A stretch of 64,000 nt of DNA from Brachypterus glaber (Eukaryota > Arthropoda > Insecta > Coleoptera > Kateretidae), in the NCBI GenBank assembly GCA_958510825.1, contig OY294052.1:10747816-10811815 (forward strand), given 5' to 3'. A program made the position numbers and the translations under genes. This document shows positions 34,571-45,168 of this stretch, in pieces. The stretch's first letter is position 1. Every line of letters starts with the position of its first letter. The notes under the pieces were generated by a model. It was not told the DNA's origin. It saw nothing but the letters and a program-made list of their open reading frames with translations, and searched no databases.

Positions 34571-35265
34571 CAGAGTGTTTCCTAAGTTGATACTTCTTTT
34601 TTAATTGTGTATAGAAGTCATTAAAATAAATAACATTTTTAAATAACTTTTTTCAAAAAACTAAAAATAAGAAACTTACATTAGTTTACTACAAAATGCG
34701 TCTAATACGGTCCTGTCTAATTTGTATAAAAAGTTTTTTTTTCAGTTTTTAATGTAGAATCACCCTGCAACATTGAAATTTTTATTGGTGCATTTTTTAG
34801 TTCCAATTTTTGATACTCAGAACGTGAAATTTTTTCTTCAACCTCAATTTTCTTGAGAACGGTTGGCCCTACGGTGTTACATAAAGAGTACCTTTTTTAT
34901 GTATTTTTAATTAAAGATTAATATTATTTTGAGAAAATGTCAAAAAATCTACAGATAAAAAAGATTGGGACAAAAAAGGGACATCACTCCTCATTTTACA
35001 CGTCCCTGGTTAAAATGACCAAATAAAAATTTCATAAAATGATAACCTTTGTCAATATTAAAGCATGTGAAAAAATTCGTTACTGTGGTTCGGAGGGTTC
35101 CAGACATAATAAATAAAAACTAGTTTTTAGATGTTATAACACCCTTAGGAGGATCGTAGCTCCCTTCGGGCTCATTTTCAGACCAACCTTTATATGAAAA
35201 TGTTGCGTATTTTAATGAGTTCTATACACAGTTAAAAAAGAAGTATAAACTTAGGAAACACCCTG
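34571..35265. mobile_element. CAGGGTG-family element, 695 bp, TA-flanked
   Basis: Ends 'cagagtgtttcctaagttga' and (reverse complement) 'cagggtgtttcctaagttta', bordered by TA. The terminal repeats extend through 'tacttcttttttaa' and 'gtgtatagaa'. The interior shares 'gtagaatcaccctgca' and 'ggtgttacataaagagtacc' with the 63.6 kb copy. A subfamily distinct from 33.3 and 37.6 kb by its tips. Confidence 0.85.
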
Positions 35266-35392
35266 TATACAAATTTCAGCCAAACCCCAAAAATACGTAA
35301 GAAAAATATACATTATTTGCTTAAATTTTCGTGAATTTACAGACTACAGTAAAATTAATATTTAATGGAATAATCTCTTCTACTTCCAATAC

Positions 35393-35480
35393 ATTTTAAA
35401 GAAGATATTATTTTCACTCTCACTTATAAACAAACAATGCTTTTAGTTTAATAAATGAATAAAATTATTACTATATTATA
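35393..35480 (+). repeat. Recurring 'aataaacaatgctta' repeat, copy 2 of 4
   Basis: 'acattttaaagaagatatta', 'ttttcactctcacttataaa' and 'caaacaatgctttta' then 'aatgaataaaatta'. Aligns with 34262, 36070 and 37035. Confidence 0.6.
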
Positions 35481-35837
35481 TAACAATTTGTTATGTAAAA
35501 GAGCATTCATACATATTTACAATAAATAATTCATTTATTATCATGTTTTATTTTATAAATTAGAATTTACTGCTCCTGTGCTACGCATATATTGGGAATA
35601 CAGATCAAAACCTAGAGAACAGATTAAAAGAACCCGCACAAAAAACTGATACAAAACAATTAATTCACTCTGATAAAAATATCCTAAATTAAGGGACCCT
35701 TCTTTGAACCATAACGAAGATAGAAATAGTGTATATGAAAAGAAGTGGGTTCTACTGCTGCGCAATCGTTGCATTTTCGTGGTTGGAATTAACATTCATA
35801 ATAAGACCCTTGATAAAAACCAATAGGTACATATGTA

Positions 35838-35982
35838 AAAAAGGCAATAAAAGCGGCAATATCGTTACAGCGCTCAGACGATCTCGCGTGATGCCGAATG
35901 GACCTGTCCCACCCAGCATTGGCGATGAGCCGGTTAGGATGAAAGCGCCCGAGCGCTGTGACATTGTTGCCACTTATTCTGC
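35838..35982. mobile_element. GC-rich hairpin element
   Basis: 'gcggcaatatcgttacagcg' pairs with 'cgctgtgacattgttgccac'; the stem continues through 'ctcagacg'/'gcgcccgag' to a GC-rich apex near 35915 ('cctgtcccacc'). Open frames on both strands here (35729-36037) arise because the palindrome is GC-rich and stop-poor. They are not evidence of genes. Confidence 0.7.
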
Positions 35983-36069
35983 ATTCGTTTAATTTAAGTT
36001 TTACGTACAGTATATTACCCATTACATAGTAACCCATTCTATATTAATGTATGACTTCAAACTATAAAA

Positions 36070-36215
36070 ATTTAAAAAGAAATTCTGTTTACTCTCTCTT
36101 GGTAATAAACAATGGCTATTTAAATGTTAATGACTGAATAAAATGAAGCGAAAATTATTAATTTACATATTTTTCTCTTTCATTATTATGTAACTCTGCC
36201 GATCGAGTTCTGATA
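36070..36215 (+). repeat. Recurring 'aataaacaatggcta' repeat, copy 3 of 4
   Basis: 'aagaaattctgtttactctc', 'ttggtaataaacaatggcta', 'actgaataaaatgaa' and then 'tcattattatgtaactctgc', the last part shared only with the copy at 37035-37150. Confidence 0.65.
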
Positions 36216-36285
36216 TTTATTTAATTTTTTTTTACAAATTATATTAGTTTAAACAATATAAAAATACTTTTTTCTGATATTATAG

Positions 36286-36384
36286 GGATCTGGAAAACAT
36301 TGTTACTTCTGTGATAGTTCATATATAGGGCAGACAGTACAAAACTCAGCTAAGGAAGTTAAAGAACACAAAAAAACATATTGA
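36286..36384 (+). pseudogene. Penelope-like GIY-YIG endonuclease relic 1
   Basis: Between in-frame stops at 36283 and 36382 the frame reads GSGKHCYFCDSSYIGQT and then EVKEHKKT. Cys-x-x-Cys followed by YIGQT and, about 12 residues later, EHK is the arrangement at the N-side of the GIY-YIG nuclease domain of Penelope-like retroelements. The catalytic Arg expected between them (usually L-x-x-R) is not present, and the 33-codon remnant is closed at both ends, so it is inactive. A second relic follows 400 bp downstream in the same orientation, which fits the known tendency of Penelope elements to lie in tandem. Confidence 0.7.
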
Positions 36385-36685
36385 AAGAAAACAAATGCAA
36401 TTTTTTGAAAAAAATTACAGTAGAGTCTAGAGAGTGACAGATAAAATTATTTTTTAAGCGACAAGCCAAATAAGCTCGAGGGTATTCTGATATCAAATTT
36501 ATTTTCACATAATAATGAACAAATGTTTGTTTAATTATTCTAAACAAAACGCATGCACAATTATGTTGTAATTAAAAGTTTTTTCCTTTAATTATGATGC
36601 AAATACTCAAAATGACTTGTAATAATTTATAATTTTTTTATAACAGAGAGTATTAATCAATAATATAACCTTTAAAATAATGTGA

Positions 36686-36766
36686 ATACTGCTCACAAGT
36701 GCCTGTGACCGCGCATATATAGGACAAACCAAACAAAAAATAAAATCTTCTGCTCAAAAATATTAG
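36686..36766 (+). pseudogene. Penelope-like GIY-YIG endonuclease relic 2
   Basis: The frame between stops reads ILLTSACDRAYIGQTKQK and ends at 36764. ACDRAYIGQTK is a close match to the YIGQT box of Penelope-like endonucleases and to relic 1 (CDSSYIGQT). It diverges after about 20 residues. The nucleotide words 'tatataggacaaacc' and 'tatatagggcagac' correspond between the two relics. No reverse transcriptase remnant is recognisable nearby. Confidence 0.65.
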
Positions 36767-37034
36767 AAGAAAATTACGACAAAAAAAAAATTGTCATATG
36801 TCAAAGGCAGTTTTTACCCGTGAGCCCCAAAATTATTATGTGTAACTATAAAAATAGCGTAATCTGATGTAATAAATATAATGTATATGAGTCGGTAAGT
36901 TAAAAATAGATTGTTAGAGTACCTCATTTTTACACATTTTTGAGATTCTAACACCCAAAGGAACCCAAAAACCTGGCGATTTGAAATTAGCTTAATTAGC
37001 CGGGAAAAAATAGCTTGTTAAAAATATACACCAG

Positions 37035-37150
37035 CTTTTAGACTATTAACGAACAATGCTTAATTATTTAACAAAATGAATAAAGAATTATGTAGTAACT
37101 TACACTTTTTTTACTTTGTTATTATGTAAATAAGCCGAGTTGTAATAATT
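37035..37150 (+). repeat. Recurring 'aacaatgctta' repeat, copy 4 of 4
   Basis: 'gactattaacgaacaatgct', 'aaaatgaataaagaattatg' and 'tttgttattatgtaaataag' then 'ccgagttg'. The spacing from copy 3 is about 965 bp, enclosing both GIY-YIG relics. Confidence 0.6.
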
Positions 37151-37631
37151 CATTGATAATGTTTTTTTTTTGTGCGATGCAATGGTTAATTTTTACTACC
37201 GTTATTTCGGTTCGCTGAATTTTAATTTTGTCACGAAAATAATATACATAATGAGGTATTATGTGTAAGTATTTACAGTAGCTTCGAAAAACCACTGATA
37301 ATTCATAAAAACATTATATTAACAATATATTTTTATTTAATTGTATCTAATTGTATAATAAATCTATACGAAAAGTTAGATTTTTCGCACTAATATTTAA
37401 GCATTATTTTAGACATGTGAGGAAGATTTTATTGTTCTATGAGAGGACATAACATTTTTAACTTTTTGACAAAATAAATATTTTCGGCAAACAATAATTC
37501 ATAACTTTTAAACGTTTGATGTTAACTAAGAAAACAGTTTTACTAAGGATTATTTTCTATTTTTTCTTTGTAAAAGATCTGAAAAAAATATTTAGCATCA
37601 TCGCATGCTTAACTATTTATTTTTTATCTCA
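37151..37631. other. No gene seen
   Basis: AT-rich sequence without supported features. Confidence 0.5.
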
Positions 37632-38347
37632 CAGGGTGATCAATAACTGGCATGCCAAAATTTAAGAGGTGACTGTATCCAAAAATATCAAAAAAAATCC
37701 TACAAAGGTTGGTCCGCAAATTAGCCCTAAGGGAGCAGCAACCCCTTAAAATTGTAATAAAAATAAGGTTTTTAATTAATAACTCTGGCACCCTTTAAGC
37801 TAGAGCGATGAGCTTTTCCATGTATACTAGTATTAATAAGGGCAATAAGTTATATTATATGTTAATTTATATTTTTGAATTTATCCAGAGGTGTCCTTAG
37901 ACGGAAAAATGTATTAGGTTTAACAAATTTTTGCCGCAAACTTTTTTAGTGTATTTTTTTTGGCTTTTTGTAAAAAATATGGATTCCTTGAAAAAAGTTA
38001 TTTAGTATAACACTGTAGGAGCAACCGTTTAAAAAAAATGAAATTAAGAGGAAGTAACATTTTTTGCCACCAAAAACGTGACTTTTTAAAAGGCTATTAC
38101 TCCTTTAATATTAAATTTAGGTATTTTGGTGAAGAATACTTTTTTGCTTAGTTTTAAATGAAGAATCACCCTGCAGCATTAAAATTTGTTGATGCTTTTT
38201 TTTGTTCCCCATTCAAGATGTCATCTTCGAAGGGCCGTAGCTTCATTAGGGCTTATTTCCGGACCAACCTCCACGGAAACTTTTTTTCATATTTTTGGAT
38301 GTAGAATCACCTCTTAAATTTTGACATGGTAGTTACTGATCACCCTG
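37632..38347. mobile_element. CAGGGTG-family element, fullest copy (716 bp)
   Basis: Long terminal inverted repeats of about 85 bp: 'cagggtgatcaataactggc', 'atgccaaaatttaagaggtg' and 'aaaaatatcaaaaaaaatcc' are all mirrored at 38230-38347. The interior contains 'agctagagcgatgagctttt', 'gtaggagcaaccgttt', 'aatcaccctgcagcattaaa' and 'aagatgtcatcttcgaaggg'. Long TIRs with no open frame indicate a non-autonomous transposon. Relatives: 33322, 34571, 50998, 61150, 63564. Confidence 0.9.
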
Positions 38348-39005
38348 TATATATAGGTATATTAATCGATAATACAGTAGTTCCCAATAAATTAAAGGCA
38401 AATATTAATATTATTAATAATATTATTATTTATTAATATCGGTTGCAGATTTGAAAGCTTTTCATAGTAATGAAATATCGATAAAATCGATCGATATGAC
38501 AGTTAATATGCAAATTTTGATTTATATACAAAATTTTTTAATGTAAACCAATATATTCAAATGAAAGAGCATAATGCATATGGCATTTTAATATGGCATT
38601 AGGACTTTTGTATTTTTTTATTGTATGTAAAAATAAACTTTCTTACAAATTTTAAGTAAATTACAATATAATTATTATGTCATTTATATTAAGGTTTACG
38701 AAAAAAATTGATACAATTTAATCTAAAATGATATATATTTTATTATTATAAATAATTATAACATAATTAAATATATTTAACATATTTTTTAATGTTTCGT
38801 TAATCTACTTTTAATAAAGGTTATTATTTTTCAATTTTGGTACTTTTTTCGATACCGGAATTAAAAGTACCGTAATTTCACACAGTTATTGTTATTATAG
38901 TCCAGCCACACAACTATAGTCAATGATCAGCGTGTTAAAAAAAGGGATGCCCACGGAACGCGATGTCACGCGGAAATATGTTTCTTTAGACTATTAGCCT
39001 ACGCC
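38348..39005. other. No gene seen
   Basis: Very AT-rich, with an ATTATTAATA-type low-complexity run near 38405-38445. A slightly GC-richer patch, 'acggaacgcgatgtcacgcg', lies at 38956. Confidence 0.5.
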
Positions 39006-39055
39006 TAGTAGGTATACCTTATACTAGATGTAGTAGGTATACCTTATACTAGATG
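39006..39055. repeat. Exact 25-bp tandem duplication
   Basis: 'tagtaggtataccttatact' plus 'agatg' is present twice without change, so the duplication is recent. Confidence 0.9.
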
Positions 39056-39256
39056 TCGCCCAAACACGTTTTAGATATTTTTTTAAAATGAACTATAGTT
39101 CTGTTGACTATTCTTGTGTGAAATTATGGTATTAATTTTTTTTCTGATGCAGAGTATGAGTGAACCAAGCTTATAAAAATTTGTTCTTATTTTTTAGTAA
39201 AATTTATACACTAGAAATTTGTTACCGTATCAAATACTAAACGATTTTGTATATAC

Positions 39257-39504
39257 GGAGCCCCAAGCCACACTGAGAAAATAATCGGATCATATTTTAT
39301 TACTATTCTCTGCATTATAACTAATCAAAAATTTGGTATTATTTAGCGATTGTTATTTTGCTGAATACTGTAACATACTTTAAACTAGATCAATAACACA
39401 ACTTAAAGTATACCTTATTATTACTGTGATATACTTTACCAAATGTTACAGTAATTTTTACTACAACATGCTAGTATTAATAAACACACGTTGCTTGGGG
39501 TTCC
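39257..39504. mobile_element. 248-bp element, GGAGCCCCAAGC ends
   Basis: The ends 'ggagccccaagc' and 'gcttggggttcc' are inverted. The interior starts 'actgagaaaataatcggatc' and contains 'atgttacagtaatttttact', both shared with the interrupted copy at 55478-56390. The left flank resembles that of the hairpin at 20632. Confidence 0.7.
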
Positions 39505-39510
39505 GAATAG

Positions 39511-39680
39511 GCCAACACGTTGTGTTGTGTTAATATGACAAGATATTGTACACAATACTTACATTGTAGCATTTAATATCACAAGTATTACATACCAAAT
39601 GCCGCTATACAAATAAAAAATATGTATTTACAAATAACATTCAGTATTAAAACTACTATAAAATTTTCTGAGTGAACTTT
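39511..39680. repeat. 'atcacaagt...atgtatttacaaataa' family (copy 2)
   Basis: 'acacgttgtgttgtgttaat', 'aagatattgtacacaatac', 'atcacaagtattacata' and 'aataaaaaatatgtatttac' in order. It immediately follows the preceding element; at 58970-59285 the same family follows the GGGTT inverted repeat, so the two are associated. Confidence 0.7.
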
Positions 39681-40490
39681 AGTTATTGAATACAAGTTGT
39701 TCAGTAAAACATAACGTTTTGTTATTTAATATGGTAACAAATTCGCAGTGCATAATAATTATTGTGAATCACAATTTGTGATTCTTAAAGAAATAAAATT
39801 GAGCTGTCTATTAAAATTTAAATTCTAAAAATAAATTTTAACTAAATATTTTTAAATTAATCAGTTGCCAATACAAGGAACCAAAAACTAATTAATTTGC
39901 ATAACTTGACGAAAATACGTTTAAAATATTTTATTTCTAGGATAATTTATTGTTATTACCTTAACGCAAACTTTCCTGTCAAAAACATTTTGAATTTTTA
40001 ATTAGTACGTGTTCAAGTACATTTTAACTGAATTTTTGGAGACTTTAGATTTGTCTGAATATTGCTTTCCCATTGATTCAAATATAAACTATAGGCTATA
40101 ATTATTATAACAATGTTCATATTTTTACCTAAACATATAGAATATTTGTACTATAAAACGGCATTTAAGACAATCGTTCTATAGGTTGGTCGATAAAATT
40201 AATTAATCTGTAAACCAAAAAGGTACCGTTATTGTTGGCTATTTGCCAAGACATCATATCCTTATCGACATTTAATGCAAAAATTCGAATAACAGCAATA
40301 TTTTTAATCAAAAACTTGTTTTTCTATCGATAGACGAATCGTGGCGCCTTAAAAATTTCAAGAAGTCTATTAATATTGTTAATGACATTAACCTTTTGCA
40401 GGTATTGCCGTTCGCAGACAAAATACCGTAATAACCTTTGCCCTCGATAAATAAAAGGGTTAAAATAAACCGCGCTATAAAAAGGTCTTG
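39681..40490. other. No gene seen
   Basis: AT-rich, no supported repeat. Confidence 0.5.
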
Positions 40491-40620
40491 AATACGACAG
40501 AAAAAGTATTAATTATGACAAAAAAGAAATCAAACGACAAAAATATAAGGATAAAAAGGTAAAGGAACGACAAAGAAGGCAAATAAACGATAAAAAAGTC
40601 TCACACGACAGAATAGGTAT
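40491..40620 (+). repeat. Degenerate ~20-bp tandem repeat
   Basis: Units resembling 'acgacagaaaaagtatta' ('acgacaaaaatataagga', 'acgacaaagaaggcaaata', 'acgataaaaaagtctcac') repeat about six times on one purine-rich strand. The run leaves a Lys/Arg-rich frame without an ATG (about 40477-40686). The low-complexity composition accounts for its openness. Confidence 0.6.
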
Positions 40621-40699
40621 AGTCGGTGTCACATTTATAGTAGAATGTTTATATTTAAAACATATTAATGTGAGACAGGGAAGTAATTAAATTGAACTA

Positions 40700-41545
40700 C
40701 AGTGCGTGCATTAAGTCTGGAATCACCCGAATAACTTTTTAGTTACAAGTAAAATACAAAAATCCTCGGACAGGTCGATTTATATTTTTAATTCTGCAAA
40801 TTTTGGTTTAAAAAAAGTTATCAAAATTGGCATCCCCTTGCACCCTCACCCCCAACTTTTTTTTTCAAATAGCAACCTACCCCTTGTGATACATCATTGG
40901 AAAGGTAATTTAATAAGCTTTCCAACAGTGTATGATAAAGCCTAATTTATTAAAGGGTCTATGAAAAAACGCATGTTTTATTTAAACATTGTGTGAAATA
41001 TTACGCATAATATGGTAATTGTTGCCCTATTTCCTACTTGACACCTTCCTAAGAATCTAAATAAGGTTGTTTTAAACTTATTGTAATATTTTATACCCTG
41101 TTGAAAAATGCAATTTTTTTTCTTTTTATTGACCAATTTTATGTTTACTATTTAATCGATTTTAATCCCGTTTTTTTACTGTCCACTGTCAAAGAGCTGA
41201 AGGACATCAATTTGAACATTTATATTGAACTAAAGTTATACTTTACATGTCTTTATAATAAACTAAATTGTGCATTTTATCATTAGCCCTTTAACAAATT
41301 AGGCTTTATTATACACCGTTGGAAAGCTTATTAAATTACCTTTCCAACGAAGTGTCACAAGGGGTAGGTTGCTATTTGAAAAAAAAAAGTTGGGGGGTGA
41401 GGGTGCAAGGGGGTGCAAATTTTAATAACTTTTATTACACCATAATTTGCAAAGTTAAAAATAAAAATCGACCTATCCGAGGGTTTTTGTGTTTTACTTG
41501 TAACTAAAAATTAATCGGGTGATTCCAGACTTAATGCACGCACTG
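40700..41545. mobile_element. 846-bp palindromic TA element (mariner-like ends)
   Basis: Arms of about 290 bp run from 'cagtgcgtgcattaagtctg' inwards through 'gttacaagtaaaatacaaaa', 'ctcacccccaacttttt', 'caacctaccccttgtgat' and 'ggaaaggtaatttaataagc' to 'aagcctaatttattaaaggg', all mirrored at 41280-41545. TA borders both ends (40698-40699 and 41546-41547). CAGTGCGT-type tips with TA are common in mariner-like elements (family knowledge). The 270-bp unique centre has no transposase. Short frames at 41101 and 41319 lie inside it and are not genes. Confidence 0.9.
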
Positions 41546-41728
41546 TATATTAAATACGTATTTATCTTGTACAGCTCGATGCACAGAACACAAATAAAAC
41601 AAATTAAAGCCGGTCCAGTAAATATTTATTGCTACAAATGCCTTGTGGGTGTGGCTAAATCTCTATAGACCATGGGCTACCAATTTTGTATAGTGAATAA
41701 AGAATGAAACAGAAGGTATTATGAATGA

Positions 41729-41983
41729 ATGTATGTTGGTATACCTGGTGAGGTTAAATACGAGAAAATACCGCGTATAGTAAAAAATCGACCTATACAA
41801 GCTTTTCAACTTGCCCGTTACGATCTTTTTTCTACTGCAAGCAGAATAGATAATTTGTTTATCGTAGATCGGGGACCTTGCAGAAAAAATATCACCAGGA
41901 TGTCAGCTGTGAACCGGTCATATGCTCCGTACACAAATTTGTGGAATATTTTGAAAGGACGTTTAAAAGTGTTACAATGTTAA
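41729..41983 (+). CDS. Uncertain 84-codon frame, family unknown
   Basis: An ATG frame, MYVGIPGEVKYEKIP to TNLWNILKGRLKVLQC, sits in a locally GC-richer patch between two transposons. Composition is protein-like, with mixed charged and hydrophobic residues. There is one Pro-poor hydrophobic stretch (DNLFIVDRG) and no signal peptide or membrane segment. I do not recognise it. NLWNILKGRL faintly recalls the C-terminal NLW-x-x-LK-x-R of Tc1/mariner transposases, but the preceding DLNPIE-type motif is absent. The frame is not flanked by clear splice sites. It may be a transposon remnant or chance. Confidence 0.2.
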   Translation: MYVGIPGEVKYEKIPRIVKNRPIQAFQLARYDLFSTASRIDNLFIVDRGPCRKNITRMSAVNRSYAPYTNLWNILKGRLKVLQC

Positions 41984-42624
41984 TTGTATTCATAAGAACG
42001 AACCGATAATTATCGGATTATGATCAAAATTCCCGGGCAGTTTTTGTTGGTCATGTTTCTAGAATTATTCTCCAACTAAGACCAGACGATCTGTTAATTT
42101 AATTTAGATTTTTTTTTGTTGCTTTGCAGTCGTTGAATTTTTTTTACTTATTTTAGTGAATTTCAATTTTTGTAATTAAAATACCATAAACAATAATGTA
42201 AATTGTATCAAACCCATTAATTTTTGTTTAATGTTACATTATTTGTGCTATTAATGTTGTTTTCTCTGACATTTCCGATGAACCATGTTAAAAATATAGC
42301 TGACATTTATATGTTAGCATTAACAATGATTCATAGGTACATTAATAATTGAAGAGTGCAACTAACATAAGGGCCTAACCCACAAAATTATTATTTTACA
42401 GGAGAAGCAAAAATGTGAATTATTTTTTTTTCCAATGATATTTATACTTAATAATAATAATTATATTATCGTTTTATGTATATTTCAACAAAAAAAAAAC
42501 TTGAAATCAGGGCTTAAACAATACCATTAATTATCAAAAGGGCCTAACCCACACATTTATTATAAGGTTGTTTTTGCATAAAATCTCGTATTTTCTAGAT
42601 TTAAATAGCTTCATAACCTTTTTT
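41984..42624. repeat. Direct 'gggcctaacccaca' words; no gene
   Basis: 'gggcctaacccacaaaatta' (42371) and 'gggcctaacccacacattta' (42540) repeat about 168 bp apart, just left of the next element. The rest is AT-rich. Confidence 0.5.
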
Positions 42625-43347
42625 ACACAGGTGTCTTGAATCAAAATAAAGTTTTTTTTTCTGGCGCCAAACACTCTCTTCACAGATTGAAAGAGGGTTG
42701 TCTGAAGAATAAAACCTGTTAATATTAAAATCCTCCCCCGAGTCCTTTTCGAGAAAATGGGGATTAAAAAGGCTTAAATGGGCCTAAATTTAGTTTTCTA
42801 GGGATTTCATAAAAATGGCTAACTCGACGAAAAAAACTGTTTTGTTATAAAAGATAGACAAAAAAATTATCTACAAACCACTTTTTTAATGAACTCGCTA
42901 GCTCAAACCCTTACCGTTTTATAGCTCAAACAAAGTTGCATATTAAGATAGCTTATTGTCAATCATTTTTTAAGCATGCATATTTTGGGTTTTTGTAAAA
43001 AAACTCAAAAACCACAATTCCAACAACAAAAATAGTTATTACATAAAAGATTCTTAGTTAAATTCAACACAAACCAACATTTTGTTTATCTTGATAGCTT
43101 TAATAGATCAAGAGATATATAGCTTCAAATGTTATCGTTTTAAATTTCATGTTACAATTTTTTCCTTCATATGCAATAAATTGGTTTTTTGTAAATATCT
43201 TAAAATCGAGTAGGTAAAAGAAAAAAAATCATATGAGTGAAAAAATAGCTAAGAAAATTATCTAAAAAACGCTGTTTTATTTATTTACTTAGCTCTTTTG
43301 GTTTGCAAACTATAGCTCGTGAAAGTAAGAAAATATTGTAATAATTT

Positions 43348-43348
<1 letters not shown>

Positions 43349-43394
<46 letters not shown>
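43349..43394. repeat. (TA)n microsatellite
   Basis: About 22 uninterrupted TA units, followed by a shorter (TA)4-5 after 'ttttt'. Confidence 0.95.
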
Positions 43395-43397
<3 letters not shown>

Positions 43398-43470
43398 TAT
43401 ATATATATTAATATGTAGCAAAATGTTAATTCTTAACGTTGTTTGTAATAAAAATATTATAAAAAACTCC

Positions 43471-43677
43471 TAATTGGGCCATGTTATGCAAAAAGCAACC
43501 AACCCACAATATTTAAATATTGTGGGTAGGAATGTAGTATGGACATTTCTAGATCAGTATACGACATTATCTCTTTTTTTAATATGTTGACTACTTTTTG
43601 CATAAAGGGGCCCAATTGTACTATATATAGAAAAGTCCATACTACATTCCTACCCACAATATTTAAATATTGTGAAG
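43471..43677. repeat. Interleaved inverted repeats (A-B-A'-B')
   Basis: A (43471-43500, 'gggccatgttatgcaaaaag') pairs with A' (43586-43617, 'ctttttgcataaaggggccc'). B (43503-43545) pairs with B' (43636-43674), sharing 'taggaatgtagtatgga'. The order is A, B, A', B', so the two stems cross. B also contains a perfect 24-bp palindrome around 'caatatttaaatattg'. B' overlaps the start of the host element's right terminal repeat. Confidence 0.75.
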
Positions 43678-43729
43678 AGAGTTTTTGGCGCCAGAAAAAA
43701 AACTTTATTTTGATTCAAGACACCTGTGT

Positions 43730-44968
43730 TTAATTAAGAATAGAAATAATGAATTATAAAATAATTTTTTTTGCGTAAAATACATTTTTGCTTTAACTTT
43801 GGACTTTAAAACTACAAATTTTGTACAATGTCAAACAGTAATAATATTGTAACTTTAAAACTTGATTTTAGGATGTTTAATTATATCCTTTGACATCCAA
43901 TTTGAATGAAAACCGTGAATTATTTCCGATAATTCGAAGAATCATGTGTAATTTGGAAAATATTTTTTTAACGATTTTTAACATGTCAAACCAACTTTTA
44001 TATTTGTTTCATCGCAAAATGATATAAATTGTTTTATTACTTATCTTAATATTTTTCCAGGCATATTCTTTAATTTTGTTAATTTAATTCCATTCTCAAT
44101 TGCTAAACTAAAACCTTTTTTGAACATTTTTAAATTTCAAATTATGGTTCTGTCAAAAGTTCAGTCACTGACTGACTAGCGCGGTATCGCCATTTTAAAA
44201 GCTCGTTCTTATTAAAAATTTAACCTAGAAAAACTGTCATTACATTTTATAAAAACAATATTTTGTGGTTAGTTTAAGTTACGAAATTTTGTTGTAAAAG
44301 AGAAATATTGAAAAATTAAATACTACAAATATTCTCACTAGAATTTTCTGCAGTAGAAAATTCCCGATATAACTGCAATATGATTGGACAGAAAGAAACA
44401 TGTGGTCAGAAATAATGACTGGTTGATAAAAACGTTAAAAAATAATTTATAAAACAGTAAAAAGCTCAGCTTAGATCATATGAATTTTTCAATTTAATCT
44501 TATTGCACTATATTTTTACCCCCTTATTTACAGTGCAGCAGCATTTGTTTCTTGCAAATCCTCCTAAGAAGCAATGCTACTGCAGGAATGTATAAATGAC
44601 TTATTTGACCCCTGCAACCTGTGCTTAACACCTAACGCATAGCAACATGCAGAACTCGTGTAAAACTATTAAATAATTCATATCGTTCCAGTGCTTTGGA
44701 TTTGTATTGACCAACAGAACAGTCATATCCTTGTATACTTACCTAATTTTATGTCTCGCATTGAAGGTAATGCAGGTAGTTTATCAGTACCATTATGTCT
44801 ATTAAATATTGATAGAAATCATATGATTTTCATAACAAATTCTACATAAATATGTTATTATTTAATTAACAGCTAGCATGTTGTATAATAAATAGAATCA
44901 AATCAGTTGTTTTATTCATAATGTATTCTTATTTAGTTACTATGCAAAACTAGAAAAAATTCCATCCG
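43730..44968. other. No gene seen
   Basis: AT-rich. Small hairpins: 'gaattttctgcagtagaaaattc'-type near 44341 (9-bp stem), and 'gcagcagcatt' loosely pairing with 'caatgctactgc' near 44536-44584. Neither is long enough to name. Confidence 0.45.
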
Positions 44969-45168
44969 NNNNNNNNNNNNNNNNNNNNNNNNNNNNNNNN
45001 NNNNNNNNNNNNNNNNNNNNNNNNNNNNNNNNNNNNNNNNNNNNNNNNNNNNNNNNNNNNNNNNNNNNNNNNNNNNNNNNNNNNNNNNNNNNNNNNNNNN
45101 NNNNNNNNNNNNNNNNNNNNNNNNNNNNNNNNNNNNNNNNNNNNNNNNNNNNNNNNNNNNNNNNNNNN
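44969..45168. other. Assembly gap, exactly 200 N
   Basis: Unknown bases, same round size as the gap at 18532-18731. Frames that cross it are artefacts. Confidence 0.98.

Larger units (their letters stand above)
42625..43729. mobile_element. 1.1-kb element with ~59-bp terminal inverted repeats
   Basis: The left arm 42625-42685 starts 'acacaggtgtcttgaatcaa' and reaches 'ctggcgccaaacactctctt'. The right arm 43671-43729 is its complement with two small differences. The interior is AT-rich, with scattered 'tagctc' words and no transposase frame. A (TA)n microsatellite (43349-43394) and an interleaved inverted-repeat block (43471-43677) lie inside. The target duplication is unclear. Confidence 0.85.

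Noticed and set aside
35729..36037. Three overlapping frames on both strands as genes
   Set aside because: They coincide with a GC-rich palindrome, where stop codons are rare in all frames.
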